The notes beneath the pieces were generated by a model. That model was not told the DNA's origin and did no database searches. It saw only the letters and a program-made list of their open reading frames with translations. Shown in pieces: positions 27,369 to 40,267 of a stretch of 64,000 nucleotides of DNA; the stretch's first letter is position 1; the number at the start of each line of letters is the position of its first letter. The translations under genes and the position numbers were made by a program. Source of the DNA: Patiria pectinifera (lineage: Eukaryota > Echinodermata > Asteroidea > Valvatida > Asterinidae); assembly GCA_029964075.1 (NCBI GenBank), contig CM057148.1, positions 23,615,916-23,679,915 of the forward strand, read 5' to 3'.

Positions 27369-27570
27369 CTTCTTTCTTGCAGCTGCTTTCAACCTCGTGC
27401 ACGTGGTTCATGGGCTGCATGTGCTGTCCCGGCATGCCCGCGTTGGGCGAGTACCACGTGCCCGGCCGCGGCCATTGGCCGTTGAGCATGCGCAGTTTGT
27501 CAAACATGGCGTCGTGGCCCATGTTCTTCTCGGCAGCCAGGCTGCGTAGCACTCTGTTGATGGAGGAAAC
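27369..27570 (-). CDS. Pax6: Pax6 exon: end of paired domain and linker (residues 153-219 plus first base of 220)
   Basis: The exon starts [16 protein letters not shown], which completes helix 6 of the RED subdomain, and continues with the Pax6 linker [12 protein letters not shown] and a Gly/Pro/Met-rich stretch ending ESSCKKE. The acceptor follows a long pyrimidine tract ending TTTTAG. Phase 0 joins exactly to the paired exon, giving NIPS-VSSIN as in other Pax6 proteins. The donor is placed at AAAGAAG then GTTGGT, which leaves phase 1 and fits the homeobox exon. An alternative GT after CACGAG would be phase 0 and would put the homeobox exon out of frame. The donor is weaker than the others, so the last few residues are less certain. 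A SINE ends about 50 bp downstream of the donor in the intron. Confidence 0.95.
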
Positions 27571-28230
27571 CTAAAACAACATTGAGGGAGAAAAAGAGGC
27601 ATTTTATTTAGGAGAACGAAGGAGAATTAACAATAGTTGGATAGAGTAAATGGTTATACCGATTATCATGAACCTCGATCAGAAACTACGCATGCTCAGT
27701 AACTAGGTGATTACTCGCGCATTTTGACCGGTACTAACTTCATCTTTTCCGGGTGTGAACATTGCCCTATTGCATGGCTCTGCTTACCGTTAGCGAAAAC
27801 TCCCTGCTTACTATAGCAGAACAGTTGATGCTTACGGTAAGCGAGTTTCACGGGCTAGCGAGGAATGTTGGCTTCTGCACATGCGTGCATCCCGGTAACT
27901 GGATTTTGTGCTTACAGGGTTAGCCCAGAATGTTTCTGCTAGCGCGATTTAGCACAAGATGGTGATCGTAAGCACGACATTCTGTGGTTAGCACAACCAT
28001 GAAAGGTTGTGACGGCAACACCTTTATGTTATTGTGTGGGAAAACGTTGGGAATTCACATCAATTGAAGATGAGTTGCTAAATAGATTTCCCGCCAAAAT
28101 CTCGCTTGGTTTCAAGCGAGAAAGCTCGTTTTTTGGCCATGTGTTGCAACCATGCTGCAAAGGAACACCTACGGATTCTAATACAAGTGGAATGGCCTAA
28201 TGGGGTAGTCCAAACACAATCATTATTTGT

Positions 28231-28447
28231 TGGAAGGAAAATGGTACCAAAAAAACTCCCGATTCGGTCCAGTAGTTTTGATTCCAGTGTCATTTGTGCA
28301 AATCAAAGTCAGGGGTTCAGATAATCCTTTTGTTCACTGTGTACGACAATCCTAATAAGAGCCCCTGACTCTGGTTGACACAAATGGCGCTGGAATCCAA
28401 ACTACTGGAACGAATCGGGAGTTCTTGGTATCATTTTCCTTCCAAAA
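28231..28447. repeat. Long inverted repeat, arms about 87 bp
   Basis: The arm 28231-28317 (TGGAAGGAAAATGGTACCAA onward) pairs with 28361-28447 read in reverse, with roughly 80-85 percent identity by eye and a 43-bp spacer. Its transcript would form a long hairpin. Confidence 0.7.
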
Positions 28448-30495
28448 AATTCCTATCATTATCAATATAGTGTAGGTCTCTGAATAGTGGAAGTACGAGG
28501 TTGCGGGTTTTTTTAACACCCTGTGTTGAGCTCATTCCCAGAGCCCAACTTTGACGTAATGATCGTCGCACGCCACCTCGTTCCCACATTTTTGGGGGTT
28601 TATATCACATGTACTTGAGATTCGGCCACGTATCAATATTGTCACGGTGATTCTATGGTGTTAAGCAGGATGGTGCAATGCATGATGTTTCATCTCTGAT
28701 TCCCACCCGGTCACCAGAGGGCACTGCGTTATCGGTTACTCCAATCAGCTTCGTAGTTTCACCGAATTATTTTACTTTCCCCCATCCTTTCAACCTATAG
28801 TCCTTGTACATGCCAAGTTTCACAAGTCGTGAGGATTTGTATACCTTTATCATGCTGCCGCCATTTCAGTAATGCTCTCTGTATCCAATAATAGTACTGA
28901 AAAAGTACTGGAAGTGTTCAATAACTGGTAACTCGGTAACTTTTGTGCAAACAGGAACCAGACAATTTTTTTTCCTTCCAGCCTCGCTTTGGCTACGTTG
29001 ATTTGAATGGGAAAACATCAAGATGGCCGCAGCATGATAATGGTCTATACCAACGGCACTTTAAAGAATGACTCTAAAGTTAACCTCTAACAATAACGAT
29101 AAAAATCTACTCATTTCCTGGAGTCGAAAAAAGAAAATGGCGGAGTAATGATAGCGATGATAATAGCCCTTTCTCGCCTCCAGGGGGCGCGATACCGACT
29201 CATCTTCACCGAGATAAAAATATAAAAGTTGTTGCTGGCAGAAGCAGGAATGGCTTGAGGGCTGTCTTTTTATCGCGGCCTTTGAGACAAAGAAAGCTGA
29301 AAATTATTTCCACCCACAAAGAGATCTCGCCGCCCTTTCCAGTGGCAACGACAAGGAATATCAAAAAAAGAAAAGAACAAGGCTCGAGTGTTGCCCGGAG
29401 ACGTGCGGTTAATTGCTGGGAGTGTTCGGTAACTGATCATTATCTCATTTGACCCAGAGACACGAAGATGTGCCACCAACAGGTCCCTCTTCTGTTCATC
29501 TGTTGTTGTCTTTTCCTCTCTTCTTTTTCCTCTCCTCCGGTTTGTCCTCGCGGCGTGAGGACCATTGTTTTGATATCAAACGAGGATGGATCTGAAGCGA
29601 GCGCTTCGACCGTTCATTAGCGGGGTATCAAATCCACTTTTGCCCCCGAAGGTTTCAGCGCGCGGGCGCGCACGCTCGTGTGTTTTCCACCGCCGGCTGT
29701 TTTTAGGTCCGGGATTGGGTATTTGGATTTCCACCGCGCCGCGCTACCGTGGCGTAATTAAAGCATGTTGATTCACAAACATGCACAATTTGTGTATAAA
29801 CAAAAGGGCCGTTTGAAACTAGAAGTGTAGCATCGAACAGTATAGGACACAAGCCGACAGTTCATTCGGGTCTTTGTTTTAATAGACTGCTTAAATTACA
29901 TGACATTTTCCGCTCTCTGGTCGTGAAATAATTCTGCCGCGGTTTACATTTCTAGGAAAGGAAAGCGCGGCAGCAGGTTATTCTTAGAACGACGATATTT
30001 TGTGAAATGAATTTCTTTATCAATTGATTGTTTTTTTTGTATTATCTAGATCCATGAATTAAGAAAGTCGTGTCCTAAGATTATCATACATAATTTAATA
30101 CCGACCATTTCCAAGAATGTTCAGCGCACAATATCAAATTATAGGAAATGACTCATTTTCCGGGAAAAAAGTGCGATTTTATTTCTAATACAAGATTTGG
30201 GTATCGTTTTTTTGTTTATTTGAAAGGATTTTGTACATTTGCCGATTAACCTTAAACCCATGGAGCCAGGCACAAAGAAAAGGTGTAAATAGCATCGAAG
30301 TCATGATCATTATGGCAACGTGGACACGTGTACCTGATAAATTATTATATTATTTATCTATTTTTTTCAGTGCGGTTGTGTAAAAATAGCCAAAATATTT
30401 TTCGATATCTAAAAAAGGGATTTCTAAAAATGTGGTGAGAACTAAGGCTACCTTTAAGGCAAGGGAATGATTTTTATAATTTTTTTTTTCAATGA

Positions 30496-30579
30496 TGACT
30501 CAGTAGGCGTATTGTATTATTTTTTTTCACGCGGCTCATTTGCATAATGCTCATTACTTATTATGCAAACATTACGTCA
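30496..30579. promoter_or_regulatory. POU, AP-1 and CRE-like motif cluster
   Basis: TGACTCA at 30496-30502, octamer ATTTGCAT at 30538-30545, inverted TTATGCAAA at 30561-30569 and TTACGTCA at 30572-30579, all within 84 bp of an otherwise plain intron. TTTGCATAA and TTATGCAAA form an inverted pair. A candidate enhancer on motif grounds only. Confidence 0.3.
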
Positions 30580-33500
30580 TTAACAGCTAGATTTCCATAT
30601 GGACAAGCAATCGGGCCCAAAGCGGGGAGAACAAACGAACGGTGGACAGATGGAAAACAGCAGGGGGATTCTACACAAAAAAGGAAAACTGATGAAAATA
30701 ACACAAATTGAAAAGAGGGGGGAAAATATCGACACCGAAAAAAAAAGAAAATATCAATATTCGAGGAAAAAAGTACAGCGAACACACGGCGTGGGACTTG
30801 GGAGGGAAAGAATATGCCCGAAGAACCCCCCGCTGCGACGGGCGAATCGAGCGAGGACGGAAGGCCAAGGTTAGCGGGGCCAACGCGCCGCGAGACGGTA
30901 TTGTCCAAAGCAGATATCCGCTGGGGGAAGAAGAAAAAAAAACCTCGCTTTGCGGAACTCACAATGCCGCGCGGAAACGGCCAATGGGGATAAACGTGGC
31001 AGGTTGGAAAACCACTGTGCTTCGGGACAGAGACTAAAAATCCTGGCAGAAGTGGTTATGAAAATCATGATATACCTGTTGAAGATAACGTAAACCTTAC
31101 TTGTGTATAGCAAAGCGCGAGCAAATGGCCGTTACCAACGGTTTTGTGACAATTTTGAACAAAGATTGTTGTACCACAACAAGTGCAAGTGCACAATAAG
31201 CTGTGGCCGTGTTGCAAGAAGTCTTCCATGAAAGTCTTGCATGAAATCGATCAAATTGATCCCTGCCAGAGCTTAAAAATGCGACGCCGAAAAATGCGGC
31301 GTAGATGGCACATCTGGAACACCATACTTTTGGTCAATTTTCGGGGACAGGCAGACAGACAGACAGACAGCCCGACAGACCACCAAGTGACATGTACAAG
31401 CTCCTGCTATAGAGCTGAATAACGGCGAGGTCCAGTTGAATTTTCCCGATAGTTTGCTTTCCCAATTTTTGGGTGGCCGCTTAATTTTCAGCAGTCGTCT
31501 CACTGTTCACGGATCCCCAGAACATTTACTTGTTACTCTGACGTCAAAGCTAAATACTCGGAACAAACTACAGCATGTAGTTCAAAATAACTCAATGGGC
31601 CCGAAGCACGGTGGGATTTAAGACTCCCCCGGCCCTGCACTGTAAGCCAGAGGAAATTAAACCGTGCAACATGGTTTGCGGGAGAAAGCTCCGTGGAAAA
31701 TCAATATCATTATTCCGCCGGTCAGACGGATATAACAATGGTTGAATCAACAATGGTTATGATTAATACACGACGAAAAGCATAATTGGGAAAGAGGTTA
31801 TCATTATTATTATTACGAACAAAAAAAGGTTGGGATACGCTTCTATCTAATTCAAAGAACAGTTGAAATTGGTATAATTTGATAGATTTTGACTGTAGGT
31901 ATTTCAAAATCCACAGTTTTTCAGTTCTTCAAACAAATCCTGTCCTCTGTGATATAATTTCAGGTGGTTTCGACTCATATTTCAAGCAGATCGGTTATCC
32001 ATAGCAATAGTATCGATTGATGAGCGGGAGCGGCTAGACAATACACTAATTGTGAGTTTAACCTCGACGTTTACAGAGCTGCCATGCCCCCGTGTAAAAT
32101 TGCGCTGATCGCCCGCCAGCGGGACGAGAGGAAACACGCTGGACCGTGTTTTCGGTTAGTTTCACCGGGCGCGTGAGCTCGTGAAATGCGATGGATTTTT
32201 GTGTAGTGTGTGTGTTGTATGTGCGCTTCCCTCGCGAGCGAGACGTCGCTATTAGTACGGGGATGTAGCGGGCAAGGCCGGGCAACGAAGGTCGGTTGTA
32301 TACGGGGACTCGACGGCCGCACGGACCGCTGGATATTCGCTATTCGCTCGATGCAACGAAACAGAAAAAGCTAACAGTTTGATGGACTTAAGGGAAGCTG
32401 ACAGATTCCTTCAAACGCATGGTGATCTATGACAAGTGCACACACTATGACACACATACTGGAATTTGTATCCTTGTGGAGTCATTTCTTTGTTCTCGTG
32501 TACTAAAGTTTTCGAGTTTGAAAGTGTACTTTCAAAATGCTCCTATTTTAACCAGAATTAATTTCCTGGGCTAAAATTCGGATTTAATATCCCTTACATA
32601 AAATACTTTAATTTGGGACGGATCAACTCACCTTGGAAATTCCTAGTTTTTGAGTGAAATCCATATATATTTATTTCGTGATAACCTTTTAGAGACGTAT
32701 TCATCTGTAGAAATTGCCCTCTGGAGACGTATACAATCTTTTGTTCCCTATTATGCACATGTCTCCACAGGGTACCGTGTACCAGATCACACGTACACAA
32801 AAAGATAAATAGATTCCCTATAGCTGCAAATAAGCATTATGACTGAACATTAGGGCAACGATGAGCAATTCTAAGTGATGAACAATTCTAAGTGAAGGAT
32901 GTTACTTATTGAATCGGTCTTTGGTTTGCAGAATGGAAACATATCACGCTTCCTTTTGGTGCTATAAGAAAATAACTCAAAATGTTCTTTTTTTTCATTT
33001 GTTTTCTTTGTATATTTTGGGCTTTTTGTTTGCAGTATTTCACTGCTTTTAAAAACTATATACCAGCCGGATCATGGAGACAACTTCACGAAGTCAACCA
33101 CTCCACTACAGAAAAGAGAAGAAAAAAAGGAACAAAATAAAAGAAAGAAAATGAAAGACGCACTACAAATGCAGGATTAGTAAATCCCCAGAAAAAAAGC
33201 CGAAATATTCAGTAATCGCATAACACGGTCCACGTGATCGTGCCTTGCCTAGGGGGTCTTGTATAGCACGGGTACGACCGGGGCAGTCCCGCACCGCGTA
33301 CGCCCGGTGAACCCCGGCCGTGGAATGTGCCGAGTTGACGGGGCGCGCTCGTAATGTTTGCCCGGTCTGCAGCCAGGCGCGAACAACTTATCGGTATAGT
33401 TCGGAGTCAGGCAGGCGGAGATTTAGGCCCAATTCCCGGTGAACTCTCAACGCGGGCTTTCACACACAAAATCACGAATCAGCCATGGGGAAAATATAAA

Positions 33501-33639
33501 TCCCACGAAGAATGCGTGTATGCACTCAAAGATACAGGCAGGTATTTGAATGGATTGAGCATTTCGTCTTTAAGGTTTGATAAGAAAAGACAGAGGCGAG
33601 ACATGCGCTCAAGACCTACACTCTTTCAAATTTCTGTGT

Positions 33640-33935
33640 AAGATTCGACCCAAATCCGGGTCAGATTCGACCCGAAATCCGGGTCAGATTCGACCCGAAA
33701 TCCGGGTCAGATTTGACCGGACACATTTTTGGGTCAAAAAATATCTTTCTTCGTGTATGCAAATGACACTTTTCCTGGTCAAAGTGGCAATTTCATTTGG
33801 TGCCAAAATGACACTGTAATACCCGGTCAACATGGCCCCAAATGTGACTTGGAGAAGTTTCATTTTAACCCTGACAAGTGTCAGGTCGGGTCTGACCCGG
33901 ATATGGGTCGAATCTGACCCGGGACCTTTAAGCGT
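33640..33935. repeat. Inverted element with 23-bp repeats at its ends
   Basis: The left end has three tandem copies of a 23-bp unit (GATTCGACCCGAAATCCGGG plus TCA) from about 33644. The right end carries the same unit in reverse orientation (about 33885-33925). The middle has mirrored CCGGTCAA/TTGACC-type motifs. It has the layout of a foldback element or MITE. Confidence 0.6.
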
Positions 33936-36900
33936 GTTTGTAGTACCAATCCACACGCAGTTTCATCAAGTTTCTGAGCTTTATGGCCCTTAATAATTGG
34001 CATCCATCTTTTGCAAACAATCAAATACATTTTGTGTCAAAGAACCTACAGTCTAGAAGCCTCATCAGAATCACACTCGGAAACCGTACGCTTCATAATC
34101 TTGTGCTTCATGTGCTTCTTGTGCTTCCTAACCTTGTGCTTCCTGAATCTAAAATATCACTCAAAGTTGCATTCCCAGTGATCTTCAACAAATCCGATTA
34201 ATAAATTGTGAACAAAAACCCTCCTTTTATCTTTGTTAACTTTTTTCGACGTCTGCAACCTAATAGATAGAGAAATTTTTTTTTTTTTTTGGGGGGGGGG
34301 AACAAACAGATCCGCTTTGCAGACTGGCTCCCGTTCCGTACATTATCGATACGGATTGTGGGGGCGGGAACTAGCCTACCCGGCGAGAACGGAATTATTG
34401 TCTGGCAACCAATCATTCGAAATAACTAAACATGGGCATTTTTTTTTTTACAGTCGATGTCTCATTCAAAAGTGACTAACATTTGTATTGCAAGAAAAAA
34501 TAGCTATTTAAAAAGAGGAATCTATTTTCCGGGATGAAACGCGAAAATAGCACAAATCTTCAACGTCAATTGCGAATAAAAAGTAAATAAACAGCTCCTA
34601 AAGTACATCAGTTTCGTTGCAATATGATTGGGGTGCCCTCCCAAAGAAAAAAAAAATAAGGCGAAAATAATTAAAAAGTAGAGGGGAAAAAAGAGAGATC
34701 GTAGTGGCAAAGTTTAATCCGAAATCGAACGAAGGCGCTAACATCCTTTCATATTATCTTGATTTTATTAAGAACGAACTTCACTTCCAAGACCTTTTTC
34801 TTATTATCTGCAACCTAGCCCGCAAAAGAAGTCACAAAAACAAACAGGATTTCACCAGCTTTAAGCACACAACAGTTGTATTTTCGGGAGCGATTGACTT
34901 TTCTGTTGTTTCAGCAAACGCGCGAAGGTCGGGGGATAGTACAATTGCCCCACAAGACTAATACACCAGACCGCCTTATTAAATTTCTAAATATAGTCTT
35001 GTCGATTGGGCCGCGCACTTTCCGACAGCATCAAAACACTTCAGATCCCTTGCCTGCCCAAATTAAAACTTGTCAAACCGCGGGAAACCTTCGCGTTATG
35101 ATGAATTGGAGAAGGAAAAGAAGGAAGAAAAAAATATATAAGACATAAGGAGACACCGAACACATTGAGGCATTGCCGCAGTTTCATGCCCCGGGGGCGT
35201 TTAAGAGCCTAGCCCCGCCCAGCCTTCGATCGCAACCAAATTTCCGCGCAAATCTTGTCACGCGAGAAGACCATTATTGCTTGATAAACTCGCACTATTC
35301 CATTTTGCCTTTTTCACGACATCACTGCTTCACTTTTTTCCCTTCTTCTTCCTTTATTATGGTTCATTATCCCGGCAGTGGTTTACAAAGTGCGGATCCA
35401 CTTCGATGTTTTTTTTTGTTCGGAGTCTATACTTTAAGTTTTGCAAGGTCATCATACAGTCATGCATCATTTGTGTTTTTCAAGACATTTTTGGTTCAAA
35501 ATATTTCTGTCTTTAAACAGAAATTTCTGTTAACTCGTCTAGCAAAGATAATTCTGTGGTTGGGTCGGCTTTTCATTTTGTTTTCATTTTGTATTCCTTT
35601 ATTGTTTATTTTACCCTGTATTAAACTGACGATCTTCGTAAATGAGAATAAAATAAGAATTGACGCCGACCTACTGACTGCACACGTCGTCTGAACTGAC
35701 CGAGGCAACAATTAACGAGAGTAAACTAACAAGCCTTCTATCAACCGCGAAAGTGTGACTACATGGCAGTTACACCGCCCTCTCTCGGCAGGGAGAAATT
35801 ATTTCATTGTGACATCTTTTTCCCCGCACGCTATCCTATACGTATTATTATTGTATTCAACATAACATTTTCAAATTCTTCTCAATGTGTTTTTTGCATT
35901 TAAAATAACACCCTTTAAGGTTCAAAGGTATATTATTTTTGTAAAACTCATCTCTCCATTTTTTTTCCATAGACGTACTGTTTTCCCTTACGAGATCAAC
36001 GGATTTCGAAAATTAGATTATTTTCAACCTGAGCAAATTGCCTGCGCGGTTTTAATATGGCTTTCCCTCCCGTAAAGCTAAGAACCAACGTCTATGTAGA
36101 TATCTGGAAAAGGTTCTTTTTGGTGGATACAGTTTTCTTCCATACTGCACTATTTTCCTGGCAACCTAAAGTTCCGTATACAGTGAAACAAATTGGACTC
36201 AACAGAGATGAATTGGGTTTAGCACAGACGGTGTGCAGGTTTATAGCGCTCGCTGAAGTAGAGCCGGTGTTTACAATCTCCAAAAATTGGGGAGCTTTTT
36301 TTTCTTTTCTTTAAAGAGATTGGCAAAAAGGGCAGACAGGGGTAACGGGTACGGGCTGGCTGCCGGTCGATTGGGCAAAGCTAATGGGATCGGCCAGGCG
36401 GACTAAAATGTTGAGCCGCGCTAACCTTGAGCAAAGGGGGGGGGGAATTCATAACAGGATAGAAGTTGAAGGTCGTAATGAAAGTATGAAATATTCAAGA
36501 ACTAAGAGGGGAATTTTTAAAGGGGGAAATAACGAAACAGGATTCGAGGTTATCAAACGGAGAAAAGAAAATGTGGATAAACGAAAGTTAAACACGAAAG
36601 ACTTGACGGACAGTGGGGCGAAGTTGGACAAACAAACGGCAATGTTCCACAAAGGAGTAACTTTAGTGGGAAGCATAATTTCTAAGATCATGTTCAGGAT
36701 TCTGCTAACTCCACTTAGTAAAACATAGTAGATGAAAAATGTGTTTGTTTTTCATTAAAACAAAATTGAGGTGTGAAGTTTGGTCTAGGAGAATGCAACA
36801 TGCAAGCTAAATTATGGGGTATGTTCTACTGAACGTAGCTTGAAAAGAACATGTTTTTAAATTGACGATACCGTAAAGATGTAAACGTGATAAACAAATG

Positions 36901-37590
36901 TTTAGAAAGATCGCAATGACCTTGTCTTTTGTAAATAAAACAAGTTTAAATGATAAATCTGACTCCACAGGCGTTCCATGTATATCTGTGCGATTTTACA
37001 GCTGTTCTGGGATTTTGCGGAAACGCAACAGAGAGGCGTCTGTGGTCATCAAGACGGAAACAATAATCTCGCCCTTCGGGACACTTTGAACTTTACCGCC
37101 ACGCCACAGACCAGCTTGGCCGTCCGGCCGCCCGGCACACTCCGGCCAGCTCGTTGCAAGAGACACGCTCAATAATTGTGTTCCTCTTTATTTATTTTTT
37201 TGTTCAGGACTTTCGACGATGCGTGAGACGTCCCGTCCCGGCAGCAAAAGTTGCGTAACGAAGTGTCTTTCAGATCTCGCAGCGGTGCGTGAGTTTCGTG
37301 TCGTGTTATTATTATTTTTTTTTCTTTCGGGGTGCTAAAAATGCAAGAATTGAATACTTCATCACTTTATTCTTTCCAAATGACGCGTGAGAGGTGCGCT
37401 GTGTCGGCATGTCAAAGACCTGAAGGTTAAAATTCTATGTTGTTTTTATTTTTCTTCCAAATGAACGGGTTCAAAATTTATGAATTTCTTTTTATATAAA
37501 GTGTATTTACGCGGTGATAATTTTTAAAAAGGGGTTTATATCGAAAAATCAACTGACAAGTCTTAAACCGTATTAATCATAACACCTGCA

Positions 37591-38206
37591 GGACGGTTGC
37601 GTTACAAATTGAATCAATAATTTCAATACCCAAATCTATCGTTTTGTCTTACGAAAGGGTTTAAAACCAATGAGTTTCAAAAAGCAACGGGGTTTAATAC
37701 AGATCGTATGTCCCTAAGCCGGACACTTTGCCGTAATTGCTTCTCTCAAAACACATGGAGAACGGTCGCGTTACAATTTGAAACAAACATTCTGTCAACA
37801 GGCCTACTCAACTATTGTTTTATCTTATGAGAGGGTTTAAAACCAACGAGTTTTAAAAATCGACGGGGTTACGGATCGTATGTCCCTCAGCTGGACACTT
37901 TGTCGTAATTTCTTCTCTCAACATACCAGAAGGACAGTTGCGTTACGATGCAAAACAGTCACGTCCATACTCAACGACCATTTTGTCTGATGACAGGGCT
38001 TAAAACCAAAGAGTTCCAAAAAGCGACGGGGTTTAATACGGATCTTGTGTCCCTAAGCTTGACACTTTGCCGTAATTATTTCTCTCAAAACACCACGCGG
38101 ACGGTTGCGTTACATATTGAAATGAAGTTTCAAAATGTTAAATGGAGTTACGGGTCGTGTGTCCATGAGCTGGACACTTTGTCGTAATTGCTTCTCTATA
38201 AGCCAA
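37591..38206. repeat. Tandem array of about 170-bp units, 3.6 copies
   Basis: Unit starts are recognisable at 37591, about 37759, 37932 and 38099 (GGACGGTTGCGTTACA and variants), giving periods of 168, 173 and 167 bp. Each unit contains AGGGTTTAAAACCAA, a GACGGGGTT block, GTCCCTAAGC and GACACTTTG.CGTAATT. The last unit is shortened. Confidence 0.8.
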
Positions 38207-40267
38207 TGTTGGCAGTAAGGGCAGCTAGAGTCACCCGTACAGAAGGTTTGATTGGGTTTCAATTGCTGAGAGACCCTCTTACTAGGAACACTGAACTATG
38301 CACATTCATAGTTATCTCCGGAGAAACCACGCCCATACAATGACGTCATTAGCACTTGACACAACTGCCTGTGAGTTCAGGTGCACTGATGGCACGCTAT
38401 TGTAAAGGTGTGCGGCAAGGCGTCATATCAGCGCCTTAATAGGGTCGCGAAGGTGCAAAACGTACTTCACAAATAGGCGCAATTATGAACCAGATACTTA
38501 GCAATCTAACATTGTCATAACTATTATAGTATTTAGTTGAGAGCGCATGAAACCGTAAGACTGCCCAAAGTGGGGAAAACACCTCGGTAAGTTCTGTTTA
38601 TAAACACACTTAGGTCGAGTGTAATTTTGTTTTATGCAAGGCTGTTAAGATTCAATTTAGTGACAAGCAAGTGTTCACAAAATTTGCATTTTGTAGAACC
38701 TTCTAAGAATCTTTACCCTAACAATCCTAAATCCTCAAACTTTAATGTGATGTTTCCCACACCTTAGCATGATAGTGTTAATGAAAATTGCTAGAAATGT
38801 GGAAGGGTCCCTCCAAATGCTGACGTTTTTCCTTTGTGATTTGCTGAAAATGAACTTGCAAAAGACCAATTCTGACTTTTGCAGCGATTCTCGGCAGTTC
38901 ATCGTTTAAACTTAGTGTTAATTTAAGCTTCACTGTGATTACTTTCGATAAAAAAAATACCACATCTAAACTGTTGCTGGTCCAGCCGTTCGATCGACAC
39001 ACTAAACATCAAGACGTGCGAATTAAGAAACGAAGAAAGAAGTGATTAAAAATCTGATTGACGGGAGATTGTACAATAATAAACAAACCGCAGAAAAAAA
39101 AAGTGTGGCACAAGCTTGCGTAAATGTTAGAGTGTTAAGGCCGCTTATTGTTTGTACCTTATTACGGCAAATAATAAAGTAAGCACCTTTTTTTCTCTCT
39201 TCGCATTCTGAAGAAAGCAAATGATTAAGATAAAAAAACCTCAATACAATCCCGTTATTTCGGTATTCATTCCATCCTTTCAAAAGAAAACAACCACCGT
39301 GTGCTGGTACAACACCAACCCCGAGCTGGGCCGGCACTTCGCTCGCCAGGCTGGAGCCAGTTTTCCGCCGGCGCGTAGCCGAGCGCGCGGTGAAAAAAAG
39401 TAAAAACACGGCGGGCTCTTTGTTAGCAGCGGGCCCGGCCCAGCCCTTGACCCCCGTACGGCTGTACTATTTGGGACGAAAAAGAAAGGGGGAAAGAACA
39501 CATTGTTGTTGTTTTTTGTAAGGTCGTAAAGAAGGTGGTTCCACGGCTTGTTTTTCTCCCATTTTCGCCTCTTTGAAGGAGGCAAAACTTGGCTTGTTAT
39601 GAAAAAAGGGAAACCGACTGGGTAGATGTTCCTGTGTCTGGGTTACGTTCGTGCAGGGTTGTTTGTTTTGTGGGGACAATTATTATTCCCTGGGTTGTAG
39701 GGGTCGGGTTGGTGTTTTCATACGGGAATATTTTCTATTGTCCCGGGAGGAATACCGGCTTGGCCTTGGATTGAGATTGTCGGCGGTCGGAACTTTTGTG
39801 ATATTCTTCTTTTTTTTGAAAAAAAAAGCCGCGTCTTTCAAAGGGGCTGCCAGCATAACATTTTGGGGATACAAAAAAAAGTTTGGATCACGATCAGTTC
39901 AAATTTAATTATGAGATTGTTGCTCACGCCGATTGTAACCAGACACTATAGAACGTTTACACGCAATGTGATTATTGGCGGGAATCGAACCACAGACGCT
40001 GTGCTCATCGTAGAAAGTAGGAACATAAACCAAGAAAAAACATATCCAGAGTTATGCAATCAAATGAGCCTGACAAGTCGTAGACCCAATCCCGCGCCTT
40101 AATGTAGCCCTGTGAAGTCAAATGATGCGATCAGCGCCAGTCTACTTTCAGAAATCATCATAACAAACCTCGCATGCCAATTCTCTGATTTTGTTATTAT
40201 TATTATTATTTTGTTTACTCTTATTATTATTTTTTAAATTTGTATTGAGAAAAGGAGTACTACTCAC

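Larger units (their letters stand above)
27571..40267 (-). other. Pax6 intron inside the paired domain (12.7 kb)
   Basis: Complete intron between the codons for Ser152 and Val153. It contains a long inverted repeat (28231-28447), a POU/CRE motif cluster (30496-30579), a (CAGA)n run near 31.35 kb, an inverted element of 23-bp repeats (33640-33935), and a tandem array of about 170-bp units (37591-38206). Several GC-rich patches (29.56, 32.06, 33.23 and 37.0 kb) are possible enhancers by composition only. The longest ORF, on the plus strand near 35.2-35.7 kb, is Phe-rich and starts with TTG, and is not considered a gene. Confidence 0.85.

Noticed and set aside
27389-27394. Alternative donor in the linker exon after CACGAG
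   Set aside because: It would leave phase 0 and put the homeobox exon out of frame, while the donor at 27369 fits.
35173-35694. Longest ORF of the window, 173 codons on the plus strand
   Set aside because: It starts with TTG, is Phe/Leu/Ser-rich from T-rich DNA, has no recognisable domain, and overlaps other frames that are equally open.
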